Origin: Rhynchospora pubera
Lineage: Eukaryota > Streptophyta > Magnoliopsida > Poales > Cyperaceae
Direction: 5' to 3'
NCBI GenBank assembly: GCA_028095005.1
Contig: CM051459.1
Span: 112,007,431 to 112,071,430, forward strand
DNA: 64,000 nt
The notes beneath the pieces were generated by a model. It ran no database searches, was not told the origin of the DNA, and saw nothing but the letters and a program-made list of their open reading frames with translations. Position 1 is the stretch's first letter; each line of letters begins with the position of its first letter. This document shows, in pieces, positions 26,860 through 38,766 of the stretch. The position numbers and the translations under genes were made by a program.

Positions 26860-27183
26860 GTTAAATCTCATCGGTTCTCCATTTTGAAATTTCAAATGAC
26901 CGATCCAAACAATCCGCTATGATCTCCTTATTAAAATTTCCTTACCAACCAAATTCTATGTTTTTTCTCAAAATTTTTAAGTATTTTTTCGGATTTCAAA
27001 AAATTGTTATTTTTGAAGATTTAGAACAAATTAGAATAATGATTTTTTAAAATTTCAAAAAATATTTAAAAAATAAAAATATATAAAAAAATTGGTTGGC
27101 AAGGAGATTTCAATAGAAAGATCATAATAGACGGTTTGAATCGATCATTTGAACTTTTAAAATTAAAATCTGACGGGGCTAAC
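26860..27183. repeat. Foldback repeat family B, copy 1
   Basis: Left arm (AAATTTCAAATGACCGATCC, then TATGATCTCC) and right arm (GATCATAATAGACGG, then GAATCGATCATTTGAA) are imperfect reverse complements, so the whole of about 324 bp folds on itself around an AT-rich centre. The same arms occur at 63471-63792. No coding capacity, and no target-site duplication could be fixed. It is followed directly by a family A terminus. Confidence 0.7.
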
Positions 27184-27190
27184 GTGTCTG

Positions 27191-27220
27191 ATAGAAAATA
27201 GGTGGCACGTGCGTCTCGGT
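27191..27220. repeat. Family A terminal fragment
   Basis: GATAGAAAATAGGTGGCACG closely matches the right terminus of the family A foldback at 62719-63080, but the facing arm is not found next to it. It seems to be a left-over end between the family B and family A copies. Confidence 0.5.
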
Positions 27221-27310
27221 TATATATACGACCAAATGTATGTAATTTGTGATTTCAATATTTGATTTCTGATGTTCAATTGTATATGCGGAGAATGGCT
27301 AAGTGCATTA

Positions 27311-27629
27311 ATTTGTCATCGAGTCATTTTTTGAGATCCAAAATTCAAACAGTTAATCCAAATAGTTTAAGTTATTCACTATATTGAGATATTCTTGGAG
27401 ACCAAATTTTATATTTTTTGTAGGTTTTTCTGCTATTTATTATGATATTAAAAAAAACATAATAATTGAAGTATTTGAGGCACTCCAATTTAAAAATATC
27501 ATAATAAATAGTAAAAAAATTGAAAAATATAAATTTCGGTCTCATGTGTATTTCAATAGAGTGATTAACTTCAACGATTTGTATTGACCGGTTGAATTTT
27601 GAATCTCGAAAAACGACTCAACGACAAAT
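27311..27629. repeat. Foldback repeat family A, copy 2
   Basis: About 319 bp with long inverted arms: ATTTGTCATCGAGTCATTTT on the left pairs with a right arm containing AAAACGACTCAACGACAAAT. Inner arm blocks GGAGACCAAATTTTATATTT and TATTATGATATT are shared with the copies at 62719-63080 and 63793-64000. Open frames of 67 and 61 codons in this region are by-products of the repeat. Confidence 0.75.
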
Positions 27630-28891
27630 CGATAGCATGTTAGCCTTCTCATATACACTATACTATAATAGTTTTGCAAATATATATATTTCTTTTTGCT
27701 ATTTAAAGTCCTTAGGCAACATTTTCATTAATCTCAGAAAAAAAAATACATATGCCAGTAGTTTTGCAAATATATGATGGCGATTCTGTCCCGACAACCA
27801 GACATAGCCAACCGAATCTATAATTTGGGGATGAATACATAGTCACGTGCGGATGGATGTGGGGTTTATCCTTTTTTTGTGGGGATGATGTTTGGAAGGA
27901 AGTAAATTAAATAAGCTAGATCCTCACAGTATGCTAAAATTAAATCTATAAATACTCCAATTCTAAGGGTGTTTTCTACAGTACAAGAGTGATGTCAGCA
28001 CAATATTTTCTCCATTTTATAAGACAATGGACACCTCCATTTCATAATTTCAGATTAAATATAGTTTAGTTTTTAAATTGTTTAGGTGTTTTAAAAAATT
28101 CATTTGGTTATGAAAATTTATATGTGTGCTCACAAAAATATAAAGAATTCATGAATATAAAATTCTTAATTTATAGAGTTATAAAATAATTTAAATAATT
28201 TTATCAATCTCATTAAATTAAATCTGCATAAAGTTTTCGTTTTAAAATTGTTTGGAGGCCTTGAAAAAATCATTTGACTATCAAAATTTATTTAATTACT
28301 CACAGATATATGAAAAATTTAATTATATAAAATTTTATAATTATAGATTTATAAATATTTTAAATAATTTTTTTAATCTAATAAATATTGATCTCAACAA
28401 TTTCATAAATATCATTAGATTTTTAATTATTCAAAGAAATTTAATAATTTTATTTGTGCATAAAATTCTATATAAATAATAGCAAAATTATAACAAATCC
28501 AATCATGCTACTTAACTTTTTTACATGATCATACAATTTTTAGCTATTTTCATCTTTTTAAAATTTTACAAATTCTATAGAACTACATAACTTTTAAAAT
28601 ATTTGGCGATTTTTTAAAATTAATTTTTTTCATCAAGTTTTATATGAATAGTAATTATGAGAAATCTATTGTTGCTAAGTAATTTAAATTATTTGTAAGA
28701 TAGTATTTAATTTTATTGGTATTCAATTATTAATTATCGATAATAAAAAAATAAAAGTTGATCAAATTGGTAAAACTTAGAAAAATTTTAAGATAGTTGG
28801 TTTTGTCTAAGATGAACACAATAGGTTTTGTTCTCATAATTCTAACACTTTTTAACAAAAATATTTAATGATTACTTGTCACCCTTCACTT
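27630..28891. other. AT-rich intergenic region with a diverged tandem duplication
   Basis: No gene is visible. Around 28070-28400 two consecutive segments of about 170 bases are similar to each other (both contain AAATTGTTT, a Lys/Phe-like AAAAAATCATTTG motif, then CTCACA and TTTAAATAATTTT in the same order), an old tandem duplication. Confidence 0.5.
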
Positions 28892-29148
28892 TCTATATAT
28901 TAAAAATGATAGAGACAATTAAGGTCTCTTGAAATTAAAAATCTCCAAAAATAATAGTTCCGATATAAATGATAAATATATTATAATGGCACATATACAA
29001 AACTATGAAATTAATTACAATCAAAAGATCAATTGTAAGATAATTTGGTATTTATTCAAATATTTACAATCATAATTCTAGCCCTTATAAAAATTATAAG
29101 TTAGCCTTAAAACTTTCTTCATCGCGCGAAGCGCGAATCTAAAGCTAG
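28892..29148 (+). mobile_element. Short candidate non-autonomous Helitron
   Basis: Begins TCTATATATTAAAAATGATAG and ends with hairpin TCGCGCGAAGCGCGA (29122-29136), 8 bases and then CTAG followed by T. The hairpin stem is identical to that at 17579-17593. The 257-bp length is compatible with a deletion derivative. The base before the 5' end is T, not the expected A, so the exact start is tentative. Confidence 0.6.
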
Positions 29149-29245
29149 TAAGCATTCAAATTTGGACATCATTAAAATGTTAATTTAACAAAAATTTCCA
29201 ACAGCACTGTATAGTATATGAGCAGGATTCCGATCGATACCGCAA

Positions 29246-29620
29246 CATTTTTATGTCAAATGGCAAAGTACTTTATTTCATGAATAATTTTAAAATTAAA
29301 ATTTCAACTTTTAAATTCAAATCATTAATCTTGTTCAATTTAACAAGAGATGTATTTTTATATAATTTTATAAAATTAAATGTTCATTTGATACTTAATC
29401 AAAAGAAAATAATATGAATGCATTAGAATTAATCAGCATAATTAATAAGATTCGTTCATTTTGATCTAGTATCAAATGAAAATTAAATTTTACAAAAATT
29501 ATATGGAAGCACATCACGCATTAAATTGAACAAGATCAACGATTTGAATTTGAAATTTGAATTTTTAATTATAAAATTATTTATGAAATACAGAACTGTG
29601 GTATTTGTGGCACTAAAAAG
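29246..29620. repeat. Foldback repeat family C, copy 1
   Basis: About 375 bp with inverted arms: the left arm carries ATTCAAATCATTAATCTTG and TTCATTTGATACTTAATC, the right arm carries GTATCAAATGAA and GAACAAGATCAACGATTTG. The right end reads GGTATTTGTGGCACTAAAAA; the left end is a worn mirror of it. The same arms occur at 32105-32493 and 63091-63390. Confidence 0.75.
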
Positions 29621-30027
29621 AACCCTATTATAGTATTTTAGTATATAGTTATTTATTTGAAATAATTAGATTTATGTCACTAAAACATTGTCAATTTAAA
29701 TTATGTCGTTGTTAAATTGCTAATTAGATTATGCCCACCATTAAATTGTTAAAATTAATTTTATATCATTAGTTTTTTTTCAAAAACATAATAAACTATA
29801 AAAATACCACCCTCGAATCTGTCATTATTTTAAAAATTCCCAAAGTATTCTTTAGAGAATGAAACCTTCTTCGTTCGTAGTTGCTTCTCCCACATAGAAG
29901 TATAGAACAAACAGAAACACAAAAACCAAGTTTCTATGCCGTGACCGCAGCTCGCCTTTTGACCTTGTGCTTGTGGTCTGGCCTTTTCTCGGAATTTTTG
30001 GTGAGATGAGGCAAAGCACTGAGGGGC

Positions 30028-30183
30028 GGGCTGTTTGGATGAGTAAAGAATAAGTAAGAATATCAAATTTCGAACGGAAATTTATTCCTAACCATTCAAC
30101 TCTTCACAAAATTATACACTTTCTAATATTTTTCGTCTAGAAATAGACTATTCATCTTATTCCTAAGCGATTCAAACGGTCCC
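30028..30183. mobile_element. Probable MITE with GGGCTGTTTGGAT-type ends
   Basis: The 156-bp segment starts GGGCTGTTTGGATGAG and ends GATTCAAACGGTCCC; the first and last 35 bases are imperfect inverted repeats (both contain GAATAAG). Many plant MITEs have GGG.C.GTTTGGAT termini. No clear target-site duplication is seen, so the family is not assigned. Confidence 0.5.
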
Positions 30184-30903
30184 TAAATAATTTTTTTATT
30201 TCTCTTTTGGTGATTTTTTTTTTGAAGGTTGGCGTCTTGGCGATTGCCAACACCAAAGAGAAACCTTTCTTTTTATTTCTCTTTGGTGATTGCAACGAGT
30301 AAATGTCATTCGTCTCTTCTGGGCCAACATTGCACTTAAAATTTTCATAAGTATGTTTTCAGTTCATTGGAAATTCAAGTATTAAGTGACTTAATTTGTA
30401 GTTGGGTAAATCGAGTAAATTGTTATTTGATGTTCTAGAATTTTGATGTATTAGTGAATTTGGAAAATTTTGGGAATAATAAATCGGAGAAATTTCGCAG
30501 CTTAGGCAAATTAAAGGCTAAATTAGTAAATTCGATTGGTCGGTCATACGGATCGCAGGATGCGAGGAAAAGCAATATCTTTTATACCCATTTAACGGTC
30601 TGTCGATCTACGTCACAACATAAAAACAAATAGAATAAGATACAAACTTTAGTAATCACAATTTCAGTAAACATAATCAATCAAAGATAAATAAATAAAT
30701 AAATAAATATGTAATTAAATATAGGAAAATTTGAATATCTGCCAGAGCGATCCATAGAAAAATCTGATTACCCAACAGAATGATCCAAAAATCACGATAC
30801 AAAAATTACAACAGTTATTCAGAACGATTTGCCCAATCGGTGATCTTTTACTCATCAATATTTCAATTAGCATTTTTCAAAGCTCCTTTTAAGTATATCT
30901 ATT
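30184..30903. other. Intergenic AT-rich sequence
   Basis: No gene or clear repeat boundary in these 720 bases, apart from a short (AAAT)n tract near 30690-30710. Confidence 0.5.
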
Positions 30904-33168
30904 CACTACGCCATTTAAATCTTTTAGTACCGGTTTTATACATGTTATTAGTACCGGTACTAATAATAGAAGTACTAAAAATAATAAAAAATCGGTACTT
31001 ATAAGCCGATATTAGGAGGTGGTGGAAAGTAGCGGCAAACATGATTAGTACCAATTTTTAACTAAAAACTGGTACTAAAAATATTACATTTAGTATCCGT
31101 TTTTAATAAAAAAAACCGATACTAATTAAGTTTAAAAAAAAACTGGATTTAATTTTAAAAGTCTAGTACTGATTTTTTTTATCAGTACTAAAAATTGATT
31201 AAAAAAATCAAAATTTATTAAATTAATTTAGTTCATTTTTTTAAAAAAAAATTAAATATGTTTCTGGGCTAAACATATTCATCTTTCCATAAATTAAGAA
31301 TTTCTAAATTGCTCTAAACTATACATTGGCTTTGTACCATATTTACATAAATTAGGAATTTCTAAATTGCTCTAAACTATCCATTGACTTTATACAATAT
31401 TTACATAATGAATAATTAAGAATTGATTGATTTTGATATACAATTCACAATTCTCTGTATTAATCACAAATCACAAATCTGACTCAAATTGATTAATTGA
31501 TTTCCACAACTCAATCAAACATTTTCAAGCATAACCACTCAGATTGAAATGATATCAAGCACATTCATCTTTAACAGATCAAAACAAAGCATCAATCAAG
31601 CAGTCACAACACTAACAGATCATATCAAGTTAGTTCGAGGCCATGCACAACATCAATATTCAATCAAGCAAAGCAAGTGCATGCCTCGACAATTTATTCA
31701 TTGCACAATACAATTCTCAATTTGAGAGAGAGACTTACTTGTAGTGGGGTAGAGACGAGAGGAGGAGGCAGCGGCGATCGATACTCGATACTCGATCTGT
31801 GCAGCGGAGAGGTGGGGCTGAGACGAGAGGAGAGGAGCGGAGATCGAACTGAGAGAGGAGGCGAGAACGTGAGAGAGGATAAAGGAGATAGAGACTCAGA
31901 GAGGAGGCGAGAACATGAGGTAATAGTGAAGGAAGACATATAATTCGAGTAAAAATATCTGTGTATTTTTACTAATAATCGACTGAAAAAAAAAATCATT
32001 TTTCATTTAGTACCGATTTTTTATAAAAAATCGATATAGCGCGGAGCTAATAGAGGAGCTACATGAGGCTCTTTGACCCTGTGCTAAAAAAAGAACAAGG
32101 TTCCAGTGCCACATTTTTTATGCCACAAATGCCACACTTTACCTTTTTATTTTTAATTTTAAAATTTAAAATATAAATTTTCGATTCAAACCATTGATCT
32201 TGTTATTTTTAACGACGAATGTGTTGTCAAAAAAGTTTATAATTTTTTAAATTTATTTGATGCTTAATCAAAAGATAAAAAATAAACGAATTAAAATAAT
32301 TAAAATACATTAATTATAATATATCCATTTTTCAATCTCTTGATAAGTATCTAATAAACTTTAAAAATTATAAAATTTTAGGACTACGCATCGGTCATTA
32401 AAATGAACAAGATCAACGGTTTTGATTAGACGATTATATTTTAAATTAAAAAAAAATACAGTGTGACATTTGTGGCACAAAAAAAGTGTCACTACAACAA
32501 AAAGGATCATTAGTACCGGCTAATTAGTATCGGTTTTTAAGAAAACCGGTACTAATAATAAATCATGGCAATTTCGTAATTGTCATATTTATTATTTAGT
32601 ACCGGTTTTTTAAAAAAACCGGTACTAAAAATCGTATGAAAAATAAAAAAAAAACATTTTTAATTTAGTACAGATTTTTTATAAAAATATAAAAAATCGG
32701 TACTACTTAATTGATTTTTAGTACTGGTTTATTATAAAAAACCGTTATATACTAAAAATCAATATATTAGTAGGTACTAATTTAAAAACTATTTTTTTCA
32801 GGTGATTTTTAGTACCGGTTTTTTTATGAAAAAAACCGGTACTAATTTAAAAACTGTTTTTTTATTTTTCAGGCGATTTTTAGTACCGATTTTTTATAAA
32901 AAACCGGTACTAAAAATACACAGATATTTTTACCGAATTATATGTCTTCCCTTCACTATTTCTTTGCCGCTCAAGTTCTTATACCACTGTTCTATCTCTC
33001 AAGGTGTTCCCTTCACTAATCTTTGGTTTTAAACTGCTTCAAAACCCTCTACCGGCTTATTAGTATCGATTTTTTATTAATTTTAGTACCCTTATTATTA
33101 GTACCGTTGCAAAACCGGTACTAATAATTATTGAAAAACCGGTACAAATAATAAAAAATGGCGTAGTG
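30904..33168. mobile_element. Non-autonomous CACTA-type element with palindromic subterminal repeats
   Basis: Starts CACTACGCCATTT and ends AAATGGCGTAGTG, a perfect 13-bp terminal inverted repeat with the CACTA signature. Both ends (about 30.92-31.2 kb and 32.5-33.16 kb) are packed with TTTAGTACCGGTTTTT and its reverse AAAAACCGGTACTAAA, typical of CACTA subterminal repeats. A GC-rich block at 31.73-31.92 kb has no protein similarity that I can see. No transposase frame survives. The flanking triplets (ATT, TGT) differ, so the target duplication is lost or the ends belong to different copies. A family C foldback sits inside. Confidence 0.75.
32105..32493. repeat. Foldback repeat family C, copy 2, inside the CACTA element
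   Basis: Left end AGTGCCACATTTTTTATGCC and right end GGCACAAAAAAAGTGTCACT are inverted repeats; inner arms hold ATTGATCTTG and GAACAAGATCAACGG. It is the most complete copy of family C. It is followed with 4 bases of overlap by CACTACAACAAAAAGG (32490 onward), a second CACTA-like 5' end. Confidence 0.75.
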
Positions 33169-35062
33169 TGTGGCGCTGCAACTTTGCTAAAAAGAATTAT
33201 GTATATTTTCTTTATTTTTTACAAATTTTCTATAATTTGTCCCCGATTAATCATAAATTACTTAATTTAAAACAGAATTTTCTTCGTAAGTTTTTATTTA
33301 ATGGTTAATTCTTCAAAATTTTGTCCCCTACTATAATTTCTGGTTCCGCCCCTTCTATTGTCGGATATTATTTGGGGTACTTTGAAGAAATGAGGAGGTA
33401 ATCAACCGAATAAATGATGAATAAAAATTTATATGGATTAGGAAGGAGTATGGAAGTGACACGCAATGGAGGTGCATAGGCAGATGGCACTTTGCATGAA
33501 TGTCAAGTGTTGCGTGTGTCGACTTATAGAATTTAATACTTTTTTTCTATACGGTCAAAACCGTTCAAACGACATATATATGGACAAAATGAGCTGCACC
33601 AAAATTTATAATCTTAATTTAAATTTTGTCATTGTATGCAAAGACAAAATTGACTGGTCAAACAGATCAGCTATGGTCAACTGTAGTTAATTAAAGTCGG
33701 TCCATGTAAGTGGGTGTTACATGGTTGATGGCATAAAACAAATTTTTGTTATTTTGTAGGTATAAAAAAAATACTTTGATGACATATTTCTAATTTCAAA
33801 CACGTAAAGTCGGTCAATGTAAGTGGGTGTTACATGGTTGATGTCATAAAACAAATTTTTGTTATTTTGTAGGTATAAAAAAAAATACTTTGATGACATA
33901 TTTCTAATTTCAAACGTTTACGTGGCATAAACCTAAATCACGCTATTGTTTTATAGTAATAACATAAGAGAAACAAGATTCATATAATTGTGTGTCATAT
34001 ATAGATGCATTTGCCGATGGATGCGGACGATTTGGGTTGGGGGGTTGCAAGTTGGTTATTCCTAATTAGAAAAGAAAGGACATTGATAGATTAATTTGCT
34101 CAGCTAAATAATTGTGGATTTTGTAATTTCTATTTACTGCTTTCGGTAATGAAACGTGGCAGGATATTCCTGCTTGTTTAAAAAAAAATGATTAATTTTC
34201 TCAGGATTGGTACAAATTTGTTGATTGCAAAATGATCTTATACTAAACTAGAATAACCATCCTGGTGACTAAAAAGAGTATTATTTTGGAACATCTGGAC
34301 CACACATAAACTCCACGTCTTTTGCGTAGGCCTTTGGATGAGGTCCATGAAAATGATCACAGAACACCACCACAAATACAACTCATCTCTGAGAAATGTT
34401 AGTGTCTACCAGCTTATTGTCAACTAATAAGCATCTACTGGCCTATTCATTATTCTTTGTCTTATTCACGTTTTTTTAAAAGTTGACATTCTTTGTGGCA
34501 TGTCAACTTTTTAAAATACAGTAGTATTTGGAAATGAATAATTGTCTTCAGTATATCCCATTAAATCTTGAGCGGAAACAACTGGTACGTGGTCCAATAA
34601 TCTCATACAAAAAAATTGAAATTAATGTACAATAAATGCACCACAAATATATATGAATTATAACTATGAAGGTCGATAAGAAATGTACCACACTAAAATA
34701 CAAAATTTGTTGGATTCAAATGATTTTAATAAAAATACACATGAGACATTAATTAAATATTTAATTATACTTTTTTAAAATTAAATATCTATAAAAAAAA
34801 CTCTCCAGCCGAGTTTTAAACCTGCGACCTTTCGAACTTATAAGACTGCTTCTTTTTTCATGAATATTACGTCTATATAAGTAATATGAAATCATATTTA
34901 AAATAATGATATCCCGTATAATGACATCTAGTACGTACAATTCCATTGGCATTCTATGTGGTGTCATAGATGTTAGCACTGCGTATACATGATTATCTTT
35001 ACATAAATTATAAATTATAAGCTCCTATTGAAAAGGATTGTAGAAAATATTCACCATGCATG
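33169..35062. other. Intergenic region with a 113-bp tandem duplication
   Basis: No gene is visible. The notable structure is the tandem duplication listed at 33693-33915. The remainder is AT-rich. Confidence 0.5.
33693..33915. repeat. Tandem duplication, two 113-bp units
   Basis: AAAGTCGGTCCATGTAAG begins a unit at 33693, and AAAGTCGGTCAATGTAAG a second one at 33806. The two units differ by only a few substitutions and an A-run length change, and both end in TAATTTCAAAC. The high identity means the duplication is recent. Confidence 0.9.
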
Positions 35063-35976
35063 CACTAGAAAAAAATTTGCTTTTTAATAACACCTAAATA
35101 AAAACCGTACACTTAATAACAGTCGTTATAAATGCATAAGGGCATTTTTTACATTAGATTGAAACATGCATATATATAGACCGCCGTTAGAAATCAATTT
35201 TTAATGATAAGTCTCTAACAAAACACTAGTAGAAAAAATATTTTTAATGACGATTTTTTGCTAAAGACCGTGTTCAAATTTTTTGAATAATCACACAAAA
35301 TAAAAATATTTCTCTATTTCCTTCTCCTCTTCCACACACTCCCATTCTCACTTCTTCTTCTTCCCCAAGCATTGATTTCCTTCTACCTATGACTGGTTGG
35401 TTTGGGAGGGATCATGCTGCGAGGTTGAGATCATCGATTGTAATGGCGAATTAGTCTTGTTTGTCGAGGGCGAGACTGTTCGAGACATTGACGACTTAAA
35501 AGGATTTTTAGTCGATAACGGAGCTCAAGAGACTCATGCCGAATGTTGGAAGATATATATATGTTTCCCACACTCTTGAGCTCCATTAAAATCTTTAATT
35601 CCCCCTCAAAATCCCATCGCTCAAGAGATTTTAAACAATGATATCTCATTGTTCTCGTTGCTAGCTAGTTACGATGGGAAAAAGATTTAAGTATCTTTTT
35701 TAGAAGCTCATTGCGGGAAATATTGGAAGATATGTTTTGAATTTTCATCAAACACATTTAGATTTGTTTTTAATTTTGACAATTCCAATTTTTTTATTTT
35801 TTTATTTTTGATGGCTAGTCCTAGCTAGCTGTCAGAAATTGCTAATTATTTTTAAAAAAATTAATTTTTAACGACGGTATTTGGCTAAAGACCATTGTTA
35901 AAAATTAGTTTTTAATGGTGGTGCTATATTTACACTATTTAGAGATCCTCTCAATTAGTGGCGGTTATTTCTAGTG
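35063..35976. mobile_element. CACTA-like termini, probably a deleted or nested element
   Basis: CACTAGAAAAAAATTTGC at 35063 and CACTAGTAGAAAAAATATTT at 35224 are both CACTA-type left ends; the opposite end GGCGGTTATTTCTAGTG stops at 35976. Inside, ACGATTTTTTGCTAAAGACC and TTTGGCTAAAGACCATTG recur, as subterminal repeats do. An open frame of 60 codons at 35397-35579 matches nothing I know. Flanking triplets do not match, so boundaries are tentative. Confidence 0.5.
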
Positions 35977-38758
35977 ACCCTCTTCATTAACGACTATGCT
36001 TCCCAGTGACGGAGGGAGGCGGAGGATGGCGAAGGCCAGACCTCAAATAATTGGAATTTTCTTAATCAGATAGTAAATTTAATAACTAATACAATCAACA
36101 GAATTGGTCCCTTGGCTCCAAGGCCTCAGCACAAATGTAAACTTTGAAGCCCATCGATCATCAATACAAGATTAATTTAAATTACAAGTCAAAATAACAT
36201 CTTAATTTGACATTTTTAATTAAGTACTTTTTCTAAATTAACCAAAATATTTTAAAATTGGAAAAGATATCATGAACATATTATCAGCTATAAATTATTG
36301 TCTATCAAATTTTTTTTTCAACCGAAGATATCATTGATATGTTATCGAAGATTATTAAAATATGGAACATTATAGTTTTCAACTTGATGAAACATATATA
36401 ATATCGATCATATATATGTTCTTCTCTCTTTTTCTTTTTTCTTTTTTTTCCTTTTTTTTTTTTTTTTTGCTTTCTGAGTAAAAAAAAAAAAAAAAAAAAA
36501 CACCGACGCTCAGCAATGCCAACTCTCTCGGAACTCCACGCAACCACCCTTCTTCTTGCTCTCAGACTGCACCCAGACTCTTCTAATCTCTGTCTCGGCC
36601 TATGCTATTCCTCTATCCTGACTCCGCAACTGGCTCCAACCGCTACTATATCTATTTATTTTTTAACCGTTCCTAAATATTTGTTAACTTTGGTAGCGAG
36701 TATGTTTTATTTAATACTTATCTATAATACTGTATGTCTGTATACACGCAAAAAAAGTTAGCTACCTTTATTGTCATGTTGTCAACTTTATTCTTTGCAT
36801 AACGCCAACCTGCAAATAGTGGATAACTAGCAGCCCCTTTTTCTCTCTCTCTGTACAATCCACTCGTAAGTTGACGTTAAACTCTAAACTGGGGTCAAGC
36901 TTTTGCTAGCTTCCTCTAGTCACCTCTCTCTGAGTGGTATCTTTTCATCTTTTGAAGGTGTCAAATTAATTAACAACGTTGGTACTTTGAGAAGACCCAT
37001 CTCCAACCAGTCTACTCTACCAGTACAAGTAAATACATATGTATCGTGTACGTAGAAACAAAAACAAGGTCGGTATCAGTTATGTACGTAGTATTTAAGC
37101 GTGTCTGTGCGGAGATATGAAATGTGTTGATCAAGTTTATTGCTTCACGTACGTGGTCTTATAAATCATGCATGGATAATGAATACGAGGATGGATCCAT
37201 ACTCGATCGGTGCTGGTGGGATGTAGACAGTACAGCCAATAATTGGGAGACCAGACATGTTGCATTCCCCATTTCGAAAAGCACCTATCTCCTGTCGCCA
37301 CGTGTCAGGTCCAGTGGCGTCTCCGGTCCCTTCGGCCCCATGTCCCATTTACGGCTCTGTCGGCCCCTTTTATAACTTGTGTAGTTGTGTACAGTTGCAT
37401 TATATAGTTGGGATTAGTTGATTAATATCGTCCAACCATTCCTAGAGTGTATTTTTGTTAGCCACAACCTCTACATAATTAATAATAAATTAATTTGATA
37501 TAATTTCATACAATTTGAATTCCATTTAATATTTATATATATACTAAGTGCGGTATATTGTAAATTATAAGTTGTTTAATTAATAAATGGTCAAAAGAAT
37601 TTACATTAAATTTCATCATTTTTGTTTTAAATAACATAATTATACTAAAAGTACCATTCAAATATTTTATTTCATAATTAAAATAATTGTTTACTTTGAT
37701 CAAGATTATCATAATAATCTCTATCTCTGTTCTCTATCCACTTGTTTGTGCAATTTGATCAATTTGATTTGTGATTGGATATCAATCTCTAGAGAAAACA
37801 ACAATATATATGAGCAACATATCTTTATTGCCTAACATTATATTGTTTCTTTATTTGCGCACGTATTAAGGCATCTTTTGCTAGTTTGTTAGTAATTAAA
37901 TAAGCCCATATCTGTTATATATATTGTTAGAATTTGATAACAAAAGATTGAGCTAATTTCTTCCTTTTTTTTATATAAATTATATAAAAGACAAGTATAC
38001 AAAACTATAACCTATTTAGTTTTTGATAATTATATCATCTATCCATGTATATTATGATACAATATTATTCATTAAATAACTTTATAATAAAAATTAAAAT
38101 ATCATCAGTATCATTTAAAATAGTTAATGGTTGCGGTTTTTAACAGTCATACATGACATCATATTTAAATAGTACACGCGATATATTATAATACATCTAC
38201 AATGTTTTGTTAATTAGGATGACTTAATTTTATAATACTAATAGTGATGTTGAAATTGAATGAATGTGGCATAATGAATTTTAAAATACATTTTGTTCTC
38301 TCTGATTATTCTTCAACTACTTTTTAATTCTCTATTCAGAAAATATATAGTGTAATCCAATTACTCTATCAGAAAGCATTAGTTAAACGAGCTCGATGGA
38401 CAACATCTTTATATTTGAATGACGCATTTCTTATGTACCTTGCGAAACCTACCTAAAATTATCGGCCCTAACTATATAAAAAAATATTACGACTAACGTT
38501 ACAAAATATAAGGTCATGATTGCCCCCACAAAATCCATTGAAGTATCACTAGTTCCCCAACATATATATCCGTATGTAGTGCCACAACTTTCATCATCAT
38601 TTTATATTTTTTAATTCAACCCACTCCAGCATATTTCCTTTACCTGCCGGTTAACAATTACTTATTAAATTCATCCCTCGGCGAGACGGCGACATCCTTC
38701 TCTGTTCTCATGTATGCTTTCTTTTTTTTTTTCTTTATCATGTATGCATTCTTATTGT
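35977..38758. other. Intergenic region with homopolymer tracts and a promoter-like patch
   Basis: Long T and A runs at 36450-36500. At about 37290-37375 lies a GC-richer patch with the G-box CCACGTGTCA and a TATA-like TTTATAACT, but no exon follows on the plus strand. No gene is supported. Confidence 0.45.
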
Positions 38759-38766
38759 ACGGACAG

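Noticed and set aside
34801..34860. tRNA-like T-arm string on the minus strand (GGTCGCAGGTTTAAAACTCGG)
   Set aside because: No D-arm, anticodon arm or acceptor pairing around it, so neither a tRNA gene nor a sure SINE.
36440..36502. Long T-run next to a long A-run as a retroposon tail
   Set aside because: Both runs lie together without a recognisable LINE or SINE body on either side; it is best treated as simple sequence.
37124..37375. 83-codon plus-strand frame
   Set aside because: No homology recognised; it covers the promoter-like patch and has no upstream or downstream exon.
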